64,000 nucleotides of DNA from Chitinophaga nivalis. Lineage in GTDB: Bacteria > Bacteroidota > Bacteroidia > Chitinophagales > Chitinophagaceae. This document shows, in pieces, positions 27,130 to 36,374 of the stretch. Each line of letters opens with the position of its first letter. The first letter of the stretch is position 1. The notes under the pieces were generated by a model that worked only from the letters and a program-made list of their open reading frames with translations, was not told the DNA's origin and ran no database searches. The position numbers were made by a program, and so were the translations under genes. Location of the stretch: NCBI RefSeq assembly GCF_025989125.1, contig NZ_JAPDNR010000001.1:6002087-6066086 (forward strand). Direction: 5' to 3'.

Positions 27130-27300
27130 ATGAAAAAGAAACAACCTAAAAAACTCAACCTGGGTAAAATCCAAATTGCTGACCTGAACAACGCTGACAA
27201 ATTAGTGGTGAAAGGCGGTAAGTTACATGGTACTGTCATCCAACACCCTACTACAGAGATCACGGAGAGCACTGGTTGCTTTGTTTGCGACCCTTACTAG
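27130..27300 (+). CDS. Class I lanthipeptide-type precursor, copy 2
   Basis: A 56-residue peptide with start ATG at 27130. The leader (KKLNLGKIQIADLNNADK) is nearly identical to copy 1 and ends in KGG at residues 28-30. The 26-residue core contains Thr/Ser residues (PTTEITEST) and two cysteines in CFVC near the C-terminus, matching the CYIC position of copy 1. Conserved leader with variable core is the hallmark of ribosomally made modified peptides. A Rho-independent terminator follows 28 bases after the stop, closing the pair as one transcript. The product and its maturation enzymes are unknown. Confidence 0.72.
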   Translation: MKKKQPKKLNLGKIQIADLNNADKLVVKGGKLHGTVIQHPTTEITESTGCFVCDPY

Positions 27301-27327
27301 TCGGTACGTCACACACACTTTATAAGG

Positions 27328-27366
27328 CAACGGTATCCTGCAACAGGGATACCGTTGTTTTTTATT
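27328..27366 (+). terminator. Rho-independent terminator of the lanthipeptide-type pair
   Basis: CAACGGTATCC pairs perfectly with GGATACCGTTG around an eight-base loop, followed by TTTTTTTATTT. It is a classic intrinsic terminator. Confidence 0.88.
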
Positions 27367-27437
27367 TATGCCTATAGCTGATATTCAACAATAATGTGGG
27401 ATCACCTAACCATCAAGCAATGTTATACATTCCTCTA

Positions 27438-28421
27438 TTACTGGTTACTTAATACATTCAAATAGTGACGCTGATCAGTAATACCAATACTAAACAAGTA
27501 TAGTCGGGAATTATATGTTACGGCTGCATCTGCGTTTTCAGTTGTGCCGTTACCAGGCACCACACTCCAGCCACTCCAGCTAACACCGTTAAACACATTA
27601 TTATAGTGCTTGTTATCAATGATACCAATTGCAAACAAATACAGGTTATTATTATACACGGCAGCAGCAACTGCATGATCAGTTGTGCCACCACCCGGTA
27701 CCTCACTCCAGCCGCTCCAGGCAACACCATTGAAAATGGTTACATACTGTTTATGATCGTTGATTCCTACTCCGAACAGATATAATACATTGTTGTAGAC
27801 CGTTACGGCATCAGGCAGCAACGTAGTGCCTCCGCCGGGTACTTCGCGCCAGCCATTCCAGGTAACACCATTGAAAACGTTCACATAATGCTTATGATCG
27901 CCTGTGCCAATTCCGAACAAATACAGCTTACCATTGTAGACTGTTGCCGCATCAGATATCGTTGTGGTACCATTTCCCGGCACCTCACTCCAGCCACTCC
28001 AGGTAACACCATTGAAAACGTTTACATAATGTTTATGGTCGCCAATCCCTACTCCAAACAGATACAGTGCATTGTTGTATACCGTTGCGGCATCAGGTAA
28101 TAACGTGGTGCCTCCACCGGGCACTTCGCTCCAGCTACTCCAGGTAACACCATTGAAAACGTTCACATAATGTTTATGATCACCTGTTCCAATTCCAAAC
28201 AAATACAGCTTACCATTGTAGACTGTCGCCGCATCAGATATCGTTGTGGTACCATTTCCCGGCACCTGGCTCCAGCCACTCCATACCTGTGCTTTGACAG
28301 CAGCAGTAACAGACGCGGATAGCCCGGTAATGGCTTCCGGTGGTGCAACGTCTGCATTTTTTTTACAGCCGGCAAGACATACGATTGTCAATAATAATAA
28401 TTGATACAACTGTTTTTTCAT
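27438..28421 (-). CDS. Lipoprotein with six lectin-like beta-propeller repeats
   Basis: The 327-residue product has a lipobox (LAGC before KK) and then six tandem 47-residue repeats. Each starts WSGWSEVPG, continues with an AATVYN(G/N)xLYLFG(I/V)G strand and ends DHKHYVNVFNGV. Repeats 1 and 3 are almost identical and repeats 2 and 4 are alike, so blades were duplicated in pairs. The layout fits a tectonin/fucolectin-like propeller displayed on the cell surface and binding glycans. The binding ligand cannot be read. Expression seems independent. Confidence 0.78.
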   Translation of the reverse strand: MKKQLYQLLLLTIVCLAGCKKNADVAPPEAITGLSASVTAAVKAQVWSGWSQVPGNGTTTISDAATVYNGKLYLFGIGTGDHKHYVNVFNGVTWSSWSEVPGGGTTLLPDAATVYNNALYLFGVGIGDHKHYVNVFNGVTWSGWSEVPGNGTTTISDAATVYNGKLYLFGIGTGDHKHYVNVFNGVTWNGWREVPGGGTTLLPDAVTVYNNVLYLFGVGINDHKQYVTIFNGVAWSGWSEVPGGGTTDHAVAAAVYNNNLYLFAIGIIDNKHYNNVFNGVSWSGWSVVPGNGTTENADAAVTYNSRLYLFSIGITDQRHYLNVLSNQ

Positions 28422-28861
28422 GTTAGTTCTTTTGGGTTAAAAACTGTGAGATTGGTTAACTATTCACATAGCTGGTTGGTATATATTCGTATAGGCTTCT
28501 CAATTCCCGGGGCTTATTTGCTGCTGCTTTATTTTCACTAAACTACTAATAAGGACTGCAGTCTGTATTTCACCAGAAAAGCTGGCTAATTTTACTTTTT
28601 AGTCAGCTGCTTTATTTTTCCAGTTTTAAGCTGTTAATGCTATAATGCTCCAATTCAGCGGTGTATTGAACTGCAAGCAAAGAGCCAGCAAGCCTAAGAA
28701 AGGCATTCATATCCTGATTATCTTACCTGACAGCCTGGGTCACAGCAGGCAGGAAGTTGCTATTGGTTGTCACTATCTTCTCCTTTCAATTCCCTCAATA
28801 AATGTATATAGGTGGCTGGTTCAATGTAAGGTTATTCGTCCATATATTTCATAATCTGTAT
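28422..28861. other. Intergenic region, 440 bases
   Basis: Lies between the propeller lipoprotein (start side) and the end of the second MocR gene. No gene remnant, hairpin or clear promoter box was recognised. Confidence 0.4.
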
Positions 28862-30283
28862 TTAGCAGGTTCCGGCCAGCTTACCCAGCTTACGAATAGC
28901 CTGTTCCACCTGTCGGCTCCATTGTTTATTACAGCTAATACGCATATAATTTCTATAACCACCGGTACTGGAAAAAAGCGGCCCGGGTGCGAAATTAATA
29001 TGCTGCTCCAACGCCAATTGCTGCAGTTTCAAGGCATCCACCTGTTTGGGCAATTCTACCCATAGCACCATACCACCACCAGGCTGACTGATCTTTGTTC
29101 CTGCAGGAAAATACTGTTCTATAAACTGACTGGTTAGCAATACCTGTTTATGCAACAATGGCCGCAGCTTCCGCAGGTGACGCTGATAGGTGCCACTGCT
29201 AAGCAAATCGGCAAGCGATAGTTGCAATACTGTTGCTGTAGCCACATTCGTAGTAGCTTTCAGCTGGGATACTTTTTCGAGAAATCTGCCGGGCACACAC
29301 CAGCCAATCCGGTAACCGGAAGCCACTGTTTTCGAAAACGAGGAGCATTGCATGACCCAGCCGTGTTTATCAAAGGTCTTGATCGTAGCAGGCCTTGTTG
29401 GGCCGAAATACAATTCTCCATATACATCGTCTTCAATCACCGGTAGTTTGCGCTTCCCTGCCATTTCCGCAATCCATTTTTTCTTTTCATCAGATAGGAG
29501 TACCCCGTTGGGATTGTTGAAATTGGAGATAAACAGACAGGCAGCAATATCAAAGGAATCGATGATTTCTTCCAGTTGTCCCATATTGATGCCTTGTTCA
29601 GGATCACAGGACAACTCTATTACTTTTAGTTGCAGTTGCTCCAGGCACTGTAGTATCCCATAATAACAAGGGGATTCCACCACCACCGTATCTCCAGGCT
29701 GCGTCACTGCACGCAGACAAAGGCTCAGTGCTTCGAGCGTTCCATTAGTCACCAGTATATCGTTGGCCGACAAGCTGCCGTTCCAGTAGAAAGACAGCCT
29801 GGCGATTTGTTCCCGCAGCTGCTGGTTCCCTAATGTAGATTCGTATTGCAGATGAGCACCGGTCAGGTCACGGGATGCCTTTTGCAGACTACGTCGCACG
29901 GCGTTAAAAGGGAGCATGTGCGTTTCCAGTGAAGCATTGAAGAAAGAGATGAAGCCAGGTGGATATGGTCCCGCATCTACCGGCATTTTGCTGATGATAC
30001 GACTTACATTAATTTCCCGGATAGCCGGAATAGCCGTAGTAGCTACTGGTTGTGCGGTATGCCCCACGGATTTACGTAGCGGTATATATCCTGATTTTTC
30101 CCGGGCTGCCAGCAAACCTTTGTCTATTAATACACCGTAGGCTTTCAGCGAAGTCCCCACACTTACGCCAAAATGTTCACTGATGACCCGTAGAGAAGGC
30201 AGTTTTTCTCCCAGCGGATAGGTATCGTTGTTGATCATCGATTCTATCCGGTTTGCGATATCTATATATTGAAACCCTTTCAT
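28862..30283 (-). CDS. MocR-type regulator / PLP-dependent aminotransferase fusion
   Basis: The 473-residue protein has a GntR winged helix (about 1-70; YPLGEKLPSLRVISEHFGVS is the recognition part) joined to an aminotransferase-fold domain. Visible there are SNFNNPNG (Asn258), the acidic pair in IEDDVYGELYFG and the PLP lysine Lys318 in SSFSKTVASGYRIGW. It is divergent from the secreted hydrolase gene at 30374, and the shared promoter region has paired repeats, so it probably regulates itself and that gene. The effector amine is unknown. Confidence 0.92.
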   Translation of the reverse strand: MKGFQYIDIANRIESMINNDTYPLGEKLPSLRVISEHFGVSVGTSLKAYGVLIDKGLLAAREKSGYIPLRKSVGHTAQPVATTAIPAIREINVSRIISKMPVDAGPYPPGFISFFNASLETHMLPFNAVRRSLQKASRDLTGAHLQYESTLGNQQLREQIARLSFYWNGSLSANDILVTNGTLEALSLCLRAVTQPGDTVVVESPCYYGILQCLEQLQLKVIELSCDPEQGINMGQLEEIIDSFDIAACLFISNFNNPNGVLLSDEKKKWIAEMAGKRKLPVIEDDVYGELYFGPTRPATIKTFDKHGWVMQCSSFSKTVASGYRIGWCVPGRFLEKVSQLKATTNVATATVLQLSLADLLSSGTYQRHLRKLRPLLHKQVLLTSQFIEQYFPAGTKISQPGGGMVLWVELPKQVDALKLQQLALEQHINFAPGPLFSSTGGYRNYMRISCNKQWSRQVEQAIRKLGKLAGTC

Positions 30284-30345
30284 CTGTTATACTAAAATAG
30301 CTGAAATCTGTATCTGTTACAGTTCATGCAAAATAGCTATTTTTG
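30283..30345. promoter_or_regulatory. Direct-repeat operator and promoter between MocR and hydrolase genes
   Basis: TCTGTTA occurs at 30283 and 30313, and AAAATAGCT at 30294-30302 and 30330-30338, 36 bases apart: a two-part direct repeat. TTA at 30317-30319, 18 bases before an exact TAnnTTTG box (TATTTTTG, 30338-30345), could be the plus-strand promoter. The repeat overlaps this promoter, as expected of a MocR/GabR-style operator. Confidence 0.5.
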
Positions 30346-30373
30346 GGGAGATAATCACATCAGCCACGACTAT

Positions 30374-31723
30374 ATGAAAATACCATTGCTAACACTTTTG
30401 ACAACAGCACTTATTGCAGGGCTGCTTTTCCAGACAGCGACCGCCCAGGACTACGAGTACTTTTCCAACTGCCGCAACGGCGCCTATGCGCTCCCTGATG
30501 GCAGCAAGCTGGTGATCAGCCCTTCCCGTGGAAAAGACCTTCGTTATCGCCGCATGGACGGCAGCACCGGACGCCTCTTTCTCCAGGCCGACAGCAGTTA
30601 TCTGTCAGGTCCCGGATGGGCCAATCCTAAAGACCCGAATATATTTGCCCGCTTTGGTGGTTGTACACATGACGTATTGGATTTCCGGCAGGATGGTAAC
30701 ACCTTCTCAGGAAAACGTATACATTTCCCCGTTATACCCATTCGTTTTAGCGGCCAGGATGCCTCCCTGTATGGAGAACTGTTCCTTCCGGTAAATAAAA
30801 AGCCACAGGCCCTGGTGGTACTACATTACGGCTCCGGACAGGAATCGGCCGTATACAATAATTTTCTGCAATACCTGTTACCCTTGCATGACATTGCCGT
30901 ATTTGTTTATGATAAGCCAGGCACCGGCAGGTCTACCGGCAAGCAAACCGCCAACTTTGAACTGCTTGCAACGGATATGATGGCGGCAATAAAGGCCGTG
31001 AGAGCGCAACCGGCCGTAAAGGGCATTCCTATAGGACTCATGGGAGAAAGTCAGGGCGGATGGATCGTTCCGTTAACTGCCAGCAAAATACCGGTTGATT
31101 TTCTCATTGCCAGCTACAGTCTGCTGATTCCACCCCGTGAAGAAAACCGGCAGCAAATACTACACGACCTTCAACAGCAAGGCTATAGCAATGAAGCGAT
31201 TGAACAAGCCATGCAGGTAGTAGCCGCAACGGACCAGGTGGTACGTGAACGATTCAATGGCGGACTGACAGCGCTTGATATACTAAAAGCGCGTTACAGC
31301 CAGGCACCCTGGTTCAAATCTTTAAACGGAGACTATACCGGCCCAATACTGAAGGCCAGCCGTCCGCAGTTGGATACCCTCAAACAACTATTCCCGGAGG
31401 ATGTTAACCTGGACTATGATCCCTTGCCGGCCTTCCGCAGCGTGGATATCCCGATGTTGTGGGTAATTGCGGGTAAAGACACGGAAGCACCCAATGGCGC
31501 TACCATCGATATATTGAAAAAAGCGATCACCACCCGGAAAAACATCGACCTCGTCATCTTCCCCCATGCAGATCATGGCATGATAGAAGTGGAAGATACT
31601 CCGCAAGGCCCGGCACTTTTAGCAAAGCAATCACCAGGATACTTTGAGCTGTTATGCGACTGGGTGAAGACACGGCAGGTGAAGAAGACTTATGGTAACG
31701 GGGAGTATTTCGGGCATAAATAA
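30374..31723 (+). CDS. Secreted alpha/beta hydrolase with N-terminal beta domain
   Basis: The start at 30374 gives a signal peptide (MKIPLLTLLTTALIAGLLFQTATAQ). The in-frame ATG at 30326 lies upstream of the likely -7 box and is rejected. The 449-residue product has a beta-rich N-terminal part (about 30-130), then an alpha/beta hydrolase domain with nucleophile GESQGG, acid probably in AGKDTEAP and histidine in HADHGM. Such enzymes resemble secreted peptidases or esterases of the S9/S15 fold. Its divergence from the MocR gene suggests regulation by it. Confidence 0.85.
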   Translation: MKIPLLTLLTTALIAGLLFQTATAQDYEYFSNCRNGAYALPDGSKLVISPSRGKDLRYRRMDGSTGRLFLQADSSYLSGPGWANPKDPNIFARFGGCTHDVLDFRQDGNTFSGKRIHFPVIPIRFSGQDASLYGELFLPVNKKPQALVVLHYGSGQESAVYNNFLQYLLPLHDIAVFVYDKPGTGRSTGKQTANFELLATDMMAAIKAVRAQPAVKGIPIGLMGESQGGWIVPLTASKIPVDFLIASYSLLIPPREENRQQILHDLQQQGYSNEAIEQAMQVVAATDQVVRERFNGGLTALDILKARYSQAPWFKSLNGDYTGPILKASRPQLDTLKQLFPEDVNLDYDPLPAFRSVDIPMLWVIAGKDTEAPNGATIDILKKAITTRKNIDLVIFPHADHGMIEVEDTPQGPALLAKQSPGYFELLCDWVKTRQVKKTYGNGEYFGHK

Positions 31724-31875
31724 AGGATATAGCTTCATTCAATTTGATAAGATATCCCCATCCGCTTCTCCGATCTCACCAAACGATTTTTGCTGAGCAA
31801 TAATACCTCACAGGGATATCAAAATTGCATGTTGAAGATTTTAAAATACGAGTACTTATTTTATCTAAAATGCAA

Positions 31876-31910
31876 CAAAAAGGCGTCTCAAAATCAGAGA
31901 CGCCTTTTTG
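31876..31910. terminator. Bidirectional terminator between convergent genes
   Basis: CAAAAAGGCGTCTC pairs with GAGACGCCTTTTTG (14 pairs) around AAAATCA. Flanking A- and T-runs allow termination from both the hydrolase and the metalloprotease side. Confidence 0.88.
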
Positions 31911-31928
31911 TTTTATATCTATGCCGGT

Positions 31929-33212
31929 TTAATTTTTATTCAGCTCGATTGGAGCGGGTGTTAAATACCAGCGCTGATTAGCTTTGCCATGTGGGGAAAA
32001 TTGGGCAATATCCGCACCGTCCGCAGTAGAGGCGCCAAATACATCCAATACCTTTTTACTGTTTCTGTTCTGAATTAAATAAGAACCGTCACTATTAGGT
32101 ATCAGTTGCCAATGCTGATTATATCCATCATGCCATCCATACTGAATTAGCAAAGAGCCTTCTGCCAGTGATAAATTATTTATATCCAGTACCCTACTGC
32201 TGTTCACATTTTTGATACGATAATATCCATTATTCAAATAGGTGAAAATCCACCGCTGGTTGGCCCCACCGTTCCATGTCGCTTGTTTAACCGCTCCCAT
32301 ATCGGCCAGGGAAGAATTATATACTTCCATTACTTTTCCACTGTTTACACTGGTTGCCTTATAAATGCCATCCGGGATTAGGTTGGTGCCGGTTCCCATT
32401 CCGTAAAGGAACATCAAGGCCGTAATATCATTTGCATTAAAGGGCCGGTTTTGTCCCGCTCCGATACAAGCCAGCATCCAGCTGTTGGGGTCTTCCGTAG
32501 TAGGTGTGCCATAAATAGGAAGAGCATAAACACCTGCGTCACCTTCATTGGGGTTAGGAGACCAGGGGCAGCTGTAATTGCGGTTGAAGTAATCTGTATG
32601 GCGTAAACCGATAGTATGTCCCAGTTCATGTGCGATAACCGTTGCCAGATAATTCTGGTCCGGATTTGATCCTAACGCATTATTGTCTGCGTTCAACAGG
32701 ATCGGGCTGGGAGGATTACCACTAGCATCCGGAAAACCGGCAGATTGCCCCAATACACCGGCCCCAAGGCTCGCGTAGTTGATATTAACCTCTCCATTTG
32801 CCGCTACACGCTGAAAAGTGAGCATCATTTGCAGTGCATTATATCGCGCAATGGCTATATCTGTTGCGGTTACATAAACCGAAGGCAAATTGGAGACAGA
32901 TACAGTAATGACACGCGGCAATCTTTTTATAAGATTGGTGGTCCTGTATTGCTCGCCGTTGGCTATGCGAAGTGCAGTTGGCTTGCCTGCATTTTCTTCG
33001 TTAAGGTACTTATCAGAAAGGAAGATATCTCCTTCTACCACATAACCATTGGCAACGCGGCTAATGCCATGAGAAGAGTAACCTAATTTTTTTATTGTAG
33101 CAATTGTTTCCTGCGAAACCTCTGCAGGGCTTTCATCGGGCCGGCTTTCCTTCTTACAGGATAGGATTGTTAAAAAAAGCGTTAGCGCGCAAATTACAGT
33201 ATGTAATTTCAT
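31929..33212 (-). CDS. Lipoprotein metalloprotease (M57-like) with C-terminal ricin-type lectin domain
   Basis: The start at 33212 gives MKLHTVICALTLFLTILSC with the lipobox cysteine at residue 19; the 34 codons upstream are not protein-like. The 427-residue product has a zinc site HELGHTIGLRH (His195, Glu196, His199, His205), the extended metzincin-type motif of M57/HEIGH proteases. Residues about 290-425 form a ricin-B-type trefoil with three QxW signatures (NQRW, NQHW, NQRW). It is probably a surface protease targeted to glycans or glycoproteins. The gene is monocistronic. Confidence 0.85.
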   Translation of the reverse strand: MKLHTVICALTLFLTILSCKKESRPDESPAEVSQETIATIKKLGYSSHGISRVANGYVVEGDIFLSDKYLNEENAGKPTALRIANGEQYRTTNLIKRLPRVITVSVSNLPSVYVTATDIAIARYNALQMMLTFQRVAANGEVNINYASLGAGVLGQSAGFPDASGNPPSPILLNADNNALGSNPDQNYLATVIAHELGHTIGLRHTDYFNRNYSCPWSPNPNEGDAGVYALPIYGTPTTEDPNSWMLACIGAGQNRPFNANDITALMFLYGMGTGTNLIPDGIYKATSVNSGKVMEVYNSSLADMGAVKQATWNGGANQRWIFTYLNNGYYRIKNVNSSRVLDINNLSLAEGSLLIQYGWHDGYNQHWQLIPNSDGSYLIQNRNSKKVLDVFGASTADGADIAQFSPHGKANQRWYLTPAPIELNKN

Positions 33213-33502
33213 AAATATAGATTTTGATTGAAAAGAAACTAATGGTGGAGTGTAAAATATCTTTTTAGTCTGCAATGCATTTGCGGTAGGGGGTGCAGAC
33301 CTGGTGCAGAGCATTCCACCACGTAACGGTAATGAGGATACTAATCAGCGGCTGGGTATTTTCCTCTACCTGGTTACTTTTGTATCATGTGTTGATATAC
33401 ACATTGCATACTTCCCTTACACGCTATGGGATCCACAGATGAAACGATTGTTTGTAGGTACTTCCTGTTGCCCCATTATCCTACTGGAGTATGTATAAAT
33501 GA

Positions 33503-33652
33503 TTGCAGCATTATCAGCCCCGCGTAAGTATTCATTGGTGGGTATTTGCGATGATCAGCTTCTTATCGGTAGCTATTGCCATTGTAACAGTCAGCTATCA
33601 GGCCACTAAAGCGGGCATGGTAAACCCGGTAAAGAGCCGGTGGAAAGGATAA
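33503..33652 (+). pseudogene. C-terminal remnant of an FtsX/MacB-type ABC permease
   Basis: Translating from 33503 to the TAA at 33650-33652 gives 49 residues ending WWVFAMISFLSVAIAIVTV then SYQATKAGMVNPVKSRWKG. This is the typical last membrane helix and the tail (xxQxxKAxxxNPVKSLR) of Bacteroidota FtsX-family permeases. There is an in-frame stop directly upstream (33500-33502) and no start codon in a proper position, so only the end of a roughly 800-residue protein is left. The stretch between it and the protease gene at 33212 shows no other recognisable part. Confidence 0.75.
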
Positions 33653-33743
33653 AACATAATAAATTTAACCATATTTTCCCGAATGCATAAATTGGTTTCC
33701 CGATCCGATCACAATAAGAATAGTGATCACAGTAGCTTTGCGG

Positions 33744-33760
33744 TGCTCGGTAATCGAGCA
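33744..33760. promoter_or_regulatory. Small inverted repeat upstream of the TonB receptor
   Basis: TGCTCG and CGAGCA flank GTAAT, 36 bases before the receptor ATG. GTGATCAC, an eight-base palindrome, lies a further 13 bases upstream. Either could be a regulator site; there is no direct evidence. Confidence 0.3.
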
Positions 33761-33795
33761 AATATACTGTGAGCATTAACTTCTATTCAACGCTA

Positions 33796-36264
33796 ATGAA
33801 ACTATTCTGCTTATGTGAGTCGGGCCTGCGTGTCTGCCTGACTATCCCCACACGGATCCTTTTGTTTTTATTTTTCTTGCTTGCTGCCGATCAGGTGATG
33901 GCGCAATCCAATGCTGTTATTCAGGGAAAAATTTCTTCCTCCGATGGACAGCCGGTGGGGGAAGTACTGGTAATGCTGGTGGAAACACACCAGGAAACAT
34001 ATACCAACAAAGAGGGTAACTACCGCTTTGATCATCTCCGGAAAGGAAATTATACGCTAAAAGCCACCTTACTGGGATTACCGGTAATGAAACGCACCGT
34101 GACCCTTACGGCTGACGGCAGCGCTACGGCTGATTTTATATTAAAGGAAAGCACTATCGGCTTACAGGAATTTGAAATCAGTACCCGTACGATTAGCAAA
34201 GAACTGAACAAGGAAAGCCGTATTGTTTCCAAACTTCCTTTGAAGTACATGGAAAATCCGCAGGTATATACCACGCTGTCCGATAAACTGATGACAGAAC
34301 AGATTATTACGGACCTCAGTGAAGGACTGAAAAATGCGCCCGGCCTGATTAAAATGCAGGGAAGTATTGGTCGCGGTGGCGATGGCGCCGTATACTACAA
34401 TCTCCGTGGATTCCCTACCCGGGTATCTATGGTGGATGGTCTTCCCGGTCAGACCAATGGCGAAATTGATATGGCCAATATTCAATCAGTAGAGGTAGTA
34501 AAAGGTCCCTCTGGCACCTTGTTTGGCGGCGCTGTCACATCTTTTGGCGGTTTAATCAACGTAGTCACCAAAAAACCGTTGGACACTTTAGGCGGTGAGG
34601 TTTCGTATACCGGTGGCAGTTATGATCTCAACAGGCTTACTGCAGATGTATATGGCCCGGTGAACAAGAGCAAAACATTAACGGCCCGGCTGAATGCGGC
34701 ATACCATACCCGCAATTCACCGCAGGACGCGGGTTTCAGGAAATCGTTCTTCCTGGCCCCGGTAATTAACTATAAACCTACCGAGCGGCTGGATATCACC
34801 CTGGGTGCTGAAATCTATTCCTATGAGGGTACCAATCCTTCTATTATCTTCCTGAGCAGAACCCGTAAGTTTTTTGCTACCAATCCATCCGAAATGAATT
34901 TCGACTGGAACAGGTCCTATACCAATAACGATATTACCATAAAAGCGCCATCTTCCAATATTCATGGCCGCATCGATTATAAATTGGGCCGGGGATGGGT
35001 GTCCAGCACCAATTTCTCCCGGAATACCAGGAAAACAGACGGTATTTACCAGTATGAGTTTATCCGTGGAAATACCAGTGATGACCTGGTAGAGCGTAAC
35101 GTGCAGCTGCAGCAAGCAGATGCTGCCACCACCAGTATTCAGCAAAACTTTACCGGTGATTTTCATATAGGCGGTATCCGTAACCGCCTGGTGGTTGGAT
35201 TAGACTACCTGAACCAGCACGCTTTTAACAACTATTCCGGTATTGTGAAGTTTGATACCATCAGCGGTTCCAATCCAAACTTCGCCAAATACAGCCTGCT
35301 GTCAAGGGGCAATGCCATCAATAAGATTGTCACGAGCGGGGCTGCACCGGTTAAAAACTATACTTCCAATAATATTTATGGTGTCTATGCTTCCGATGCG
35401 GTAAACATTACGCGTTACCTGGTAGCGGTACTTAGCTTACGCCTGGATTATTTTGCCAGCAACGGCACCATGAACCATGTATCCGGTAAAATGTTGCCTG
35501 ACAGCAGGTTCTATCAGACTTCCCTGTCGCCTAAACTGGGACTGGTATATGAAGTCGTTCCGGAAATGGTATCCCTCTTCGGTAACTATATGAACGGATT
35601 TGTGAATGTTCCCCCGGTGACACAGCCAGTGGCCAATGTAAACGGGAACTTCAAGCCTATGTATGCCAATCAGCTGGAAGGCGGTGTGAAGCTGAATCTC
35701 CTGCAGAACAGGTTGACGGTAACTGCCAGCTACTACGACATCAAGGTAAAGAATATGACCCGTCCGGATGTGCTGATGGATAACGGTACCGAGCACACGA
35801 TTATCGTACAGGATGGTACCCAGCGTAGCAAAGGAGCAGAAGTGGAAGTGATGGCGGTTCCATTTAAAGGGCTGAACCTCATTGCCGGTTATGCTTATAA
35901 CGACAGCAAACTGAATACTACCGGTAAAGACACGGATGGATACCGTCCTGCCAATGCCGGCCCTCCCACCATCGGTAACCTCTGGCTGAGCTACACCCTT
36001 TACAAGGGAGTACTGAAAGGCCTGGGTATTGGCGCCGGTGCTAATTATATAAGCGAACACGTTACTGCCAATTCAGCCACCACCGGTCGTTTTGTATTCA
36101 AACCGTATACCCTGATCAATGCCACTGCATTTTATGATGCCAACAAATTCAGGGTAGGATTGAAGTTCGACAACGTCACCGATGAACAGTATTTCACCGG
36201 CCAGGGCGTTATCAGTCCGCAGATGCCTTTCAACGCATCCGCAAACCTGACGGTAAGATTTTAA
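33796..36264 (+). CDS. TonB-dependent siderophore-type receptor
   Basis: The 822-residue outer-membrane receptor has a signal peptide, a carboxypeptidase-regulatory-like domain (about 40-125), a plug domain (LKNAPGLIKMQGSIGRGGDG and the VEVVKGPSGTLFG motif) and a 22-strand barrel ending in LTVRF. This matches FhuA/FecA-type ferric siderophore receptors, energised by TonB-ExbBD from elsewhere. The ATG at 33796 is chosen over an in-frame GTG at 33769 because it starts the basic-hydrophobic leader. No FecR, ABC importer or siderophore gene lies nearby. Remnants of two efflux genes flank it. Confidence 0.9.
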   Translation: MKLFCLCESGLRVCLTIPTRILLFLFFLLAADQVMAQSNAVIQGKISSSDGQPVGEVLVMLVETHQETYTNKEGNYRFDHLRKGNYTLKATLLGLPVMKRTVTLTADGSATADFILKESTIGLQEFEISTRTISKELNKESRIVSKLPLKYMENPQVYTTLSDKLMTEQIITDLSEGLKNAPGLIKMQGSIGRGGDGAVYYNLRGFPTRVSMVDGLPGQTNGEIDMANIQSVEVVKGPSGTLFGGAVTSFGGLINVVTKKPLDTLGGEVSYTGGSYDLNRLTADVYGPVNKSKTLTARLNAAYHTRNSPQDAGFRKSFFLAPVINYKPTERLDITLGAEIYSYEGTNPSIIFLSRTRKFFATNPSEMNFDWNRSYTNNDITIKAPSSNIHGRIDYKLGRGWVSSTNFSRNTRKTDGIYQYEFIRGNTSDDLVERNVQLQQADAATTSIQQNFTGDFHIGGIRNRLVVGLDYLNQHAFNNYSGIVKFDTISGSNPNFAKYSLLSRGNAINKIVTSGAAPVKNYTSNNIYGVYASDAVNITRYLVAVLSLRLDYFASNGTMNHVSGKMLPDSRFYQTSLSPKLGLVYEVVPEMVSLFGNYMNGFVNVPPVTQPVANVNGNFKPMYANQLEGGVKLNLLQNRLTVTASYYDIKVKNMTRPDVLMDNGTEHTIIVQDGTQRSKGAEVEVMAVPFKGLNLIAGYAYNDSKLNTTGKDTDGYRPANAGPPTIGNLWLSYTLYKGVLKGLGIGAGANYISEHVTANSATTGRFVFKPYTLINATAFYDANKFRVGLKFDNVTDEQYFTGQGVISPQMPFNASANLTVRF

Positions 36265-36280
36265 TCACCGACAACTACAG

Positions 36281-36322
36281 GCGAATGGCATCAGGGCGTA
36301 TACCTTGATGCCATTCGCTTTT
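36281..36322 (+). terminator. Rho-independent terminator after the TonB receptor
   Basis: GCGAATGGCATCA pairs with TGATGCCATTCGC (13 pairs), followed by TTTTATGG, 17 bases after the receptor stop. Confidence 0.85.
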
Positions 36323-36374
36323 ATGGGATGGTGTGACGTGTGACCTACCCACCCAAAAACTGTAGCGCCGTATA

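Noticed and set aside
27438..28421. Regular repeats considered as a CRISPR array
   Set aside because: The 141-base units are coding, diverge at amino-acid level and have no spacers; they are protein repeats. The same holds for 36665-37810.
33304..33498. 64-codon frame before the FtsX remnant
   Set aside because: In a different frame and unlike permease sequence; no support as a gene.
33769..33795. GTG start for the TonB receptor
   Set aside because: The ATG at 33796 directly precedes a normal basic-hydrophobic leader; the GTG extension adds a non-typical head.
35437..36060. 207-codon minus-strand frame
   Set aside because: Antisense to the TonB receptor barrel, with no recognisable domain.
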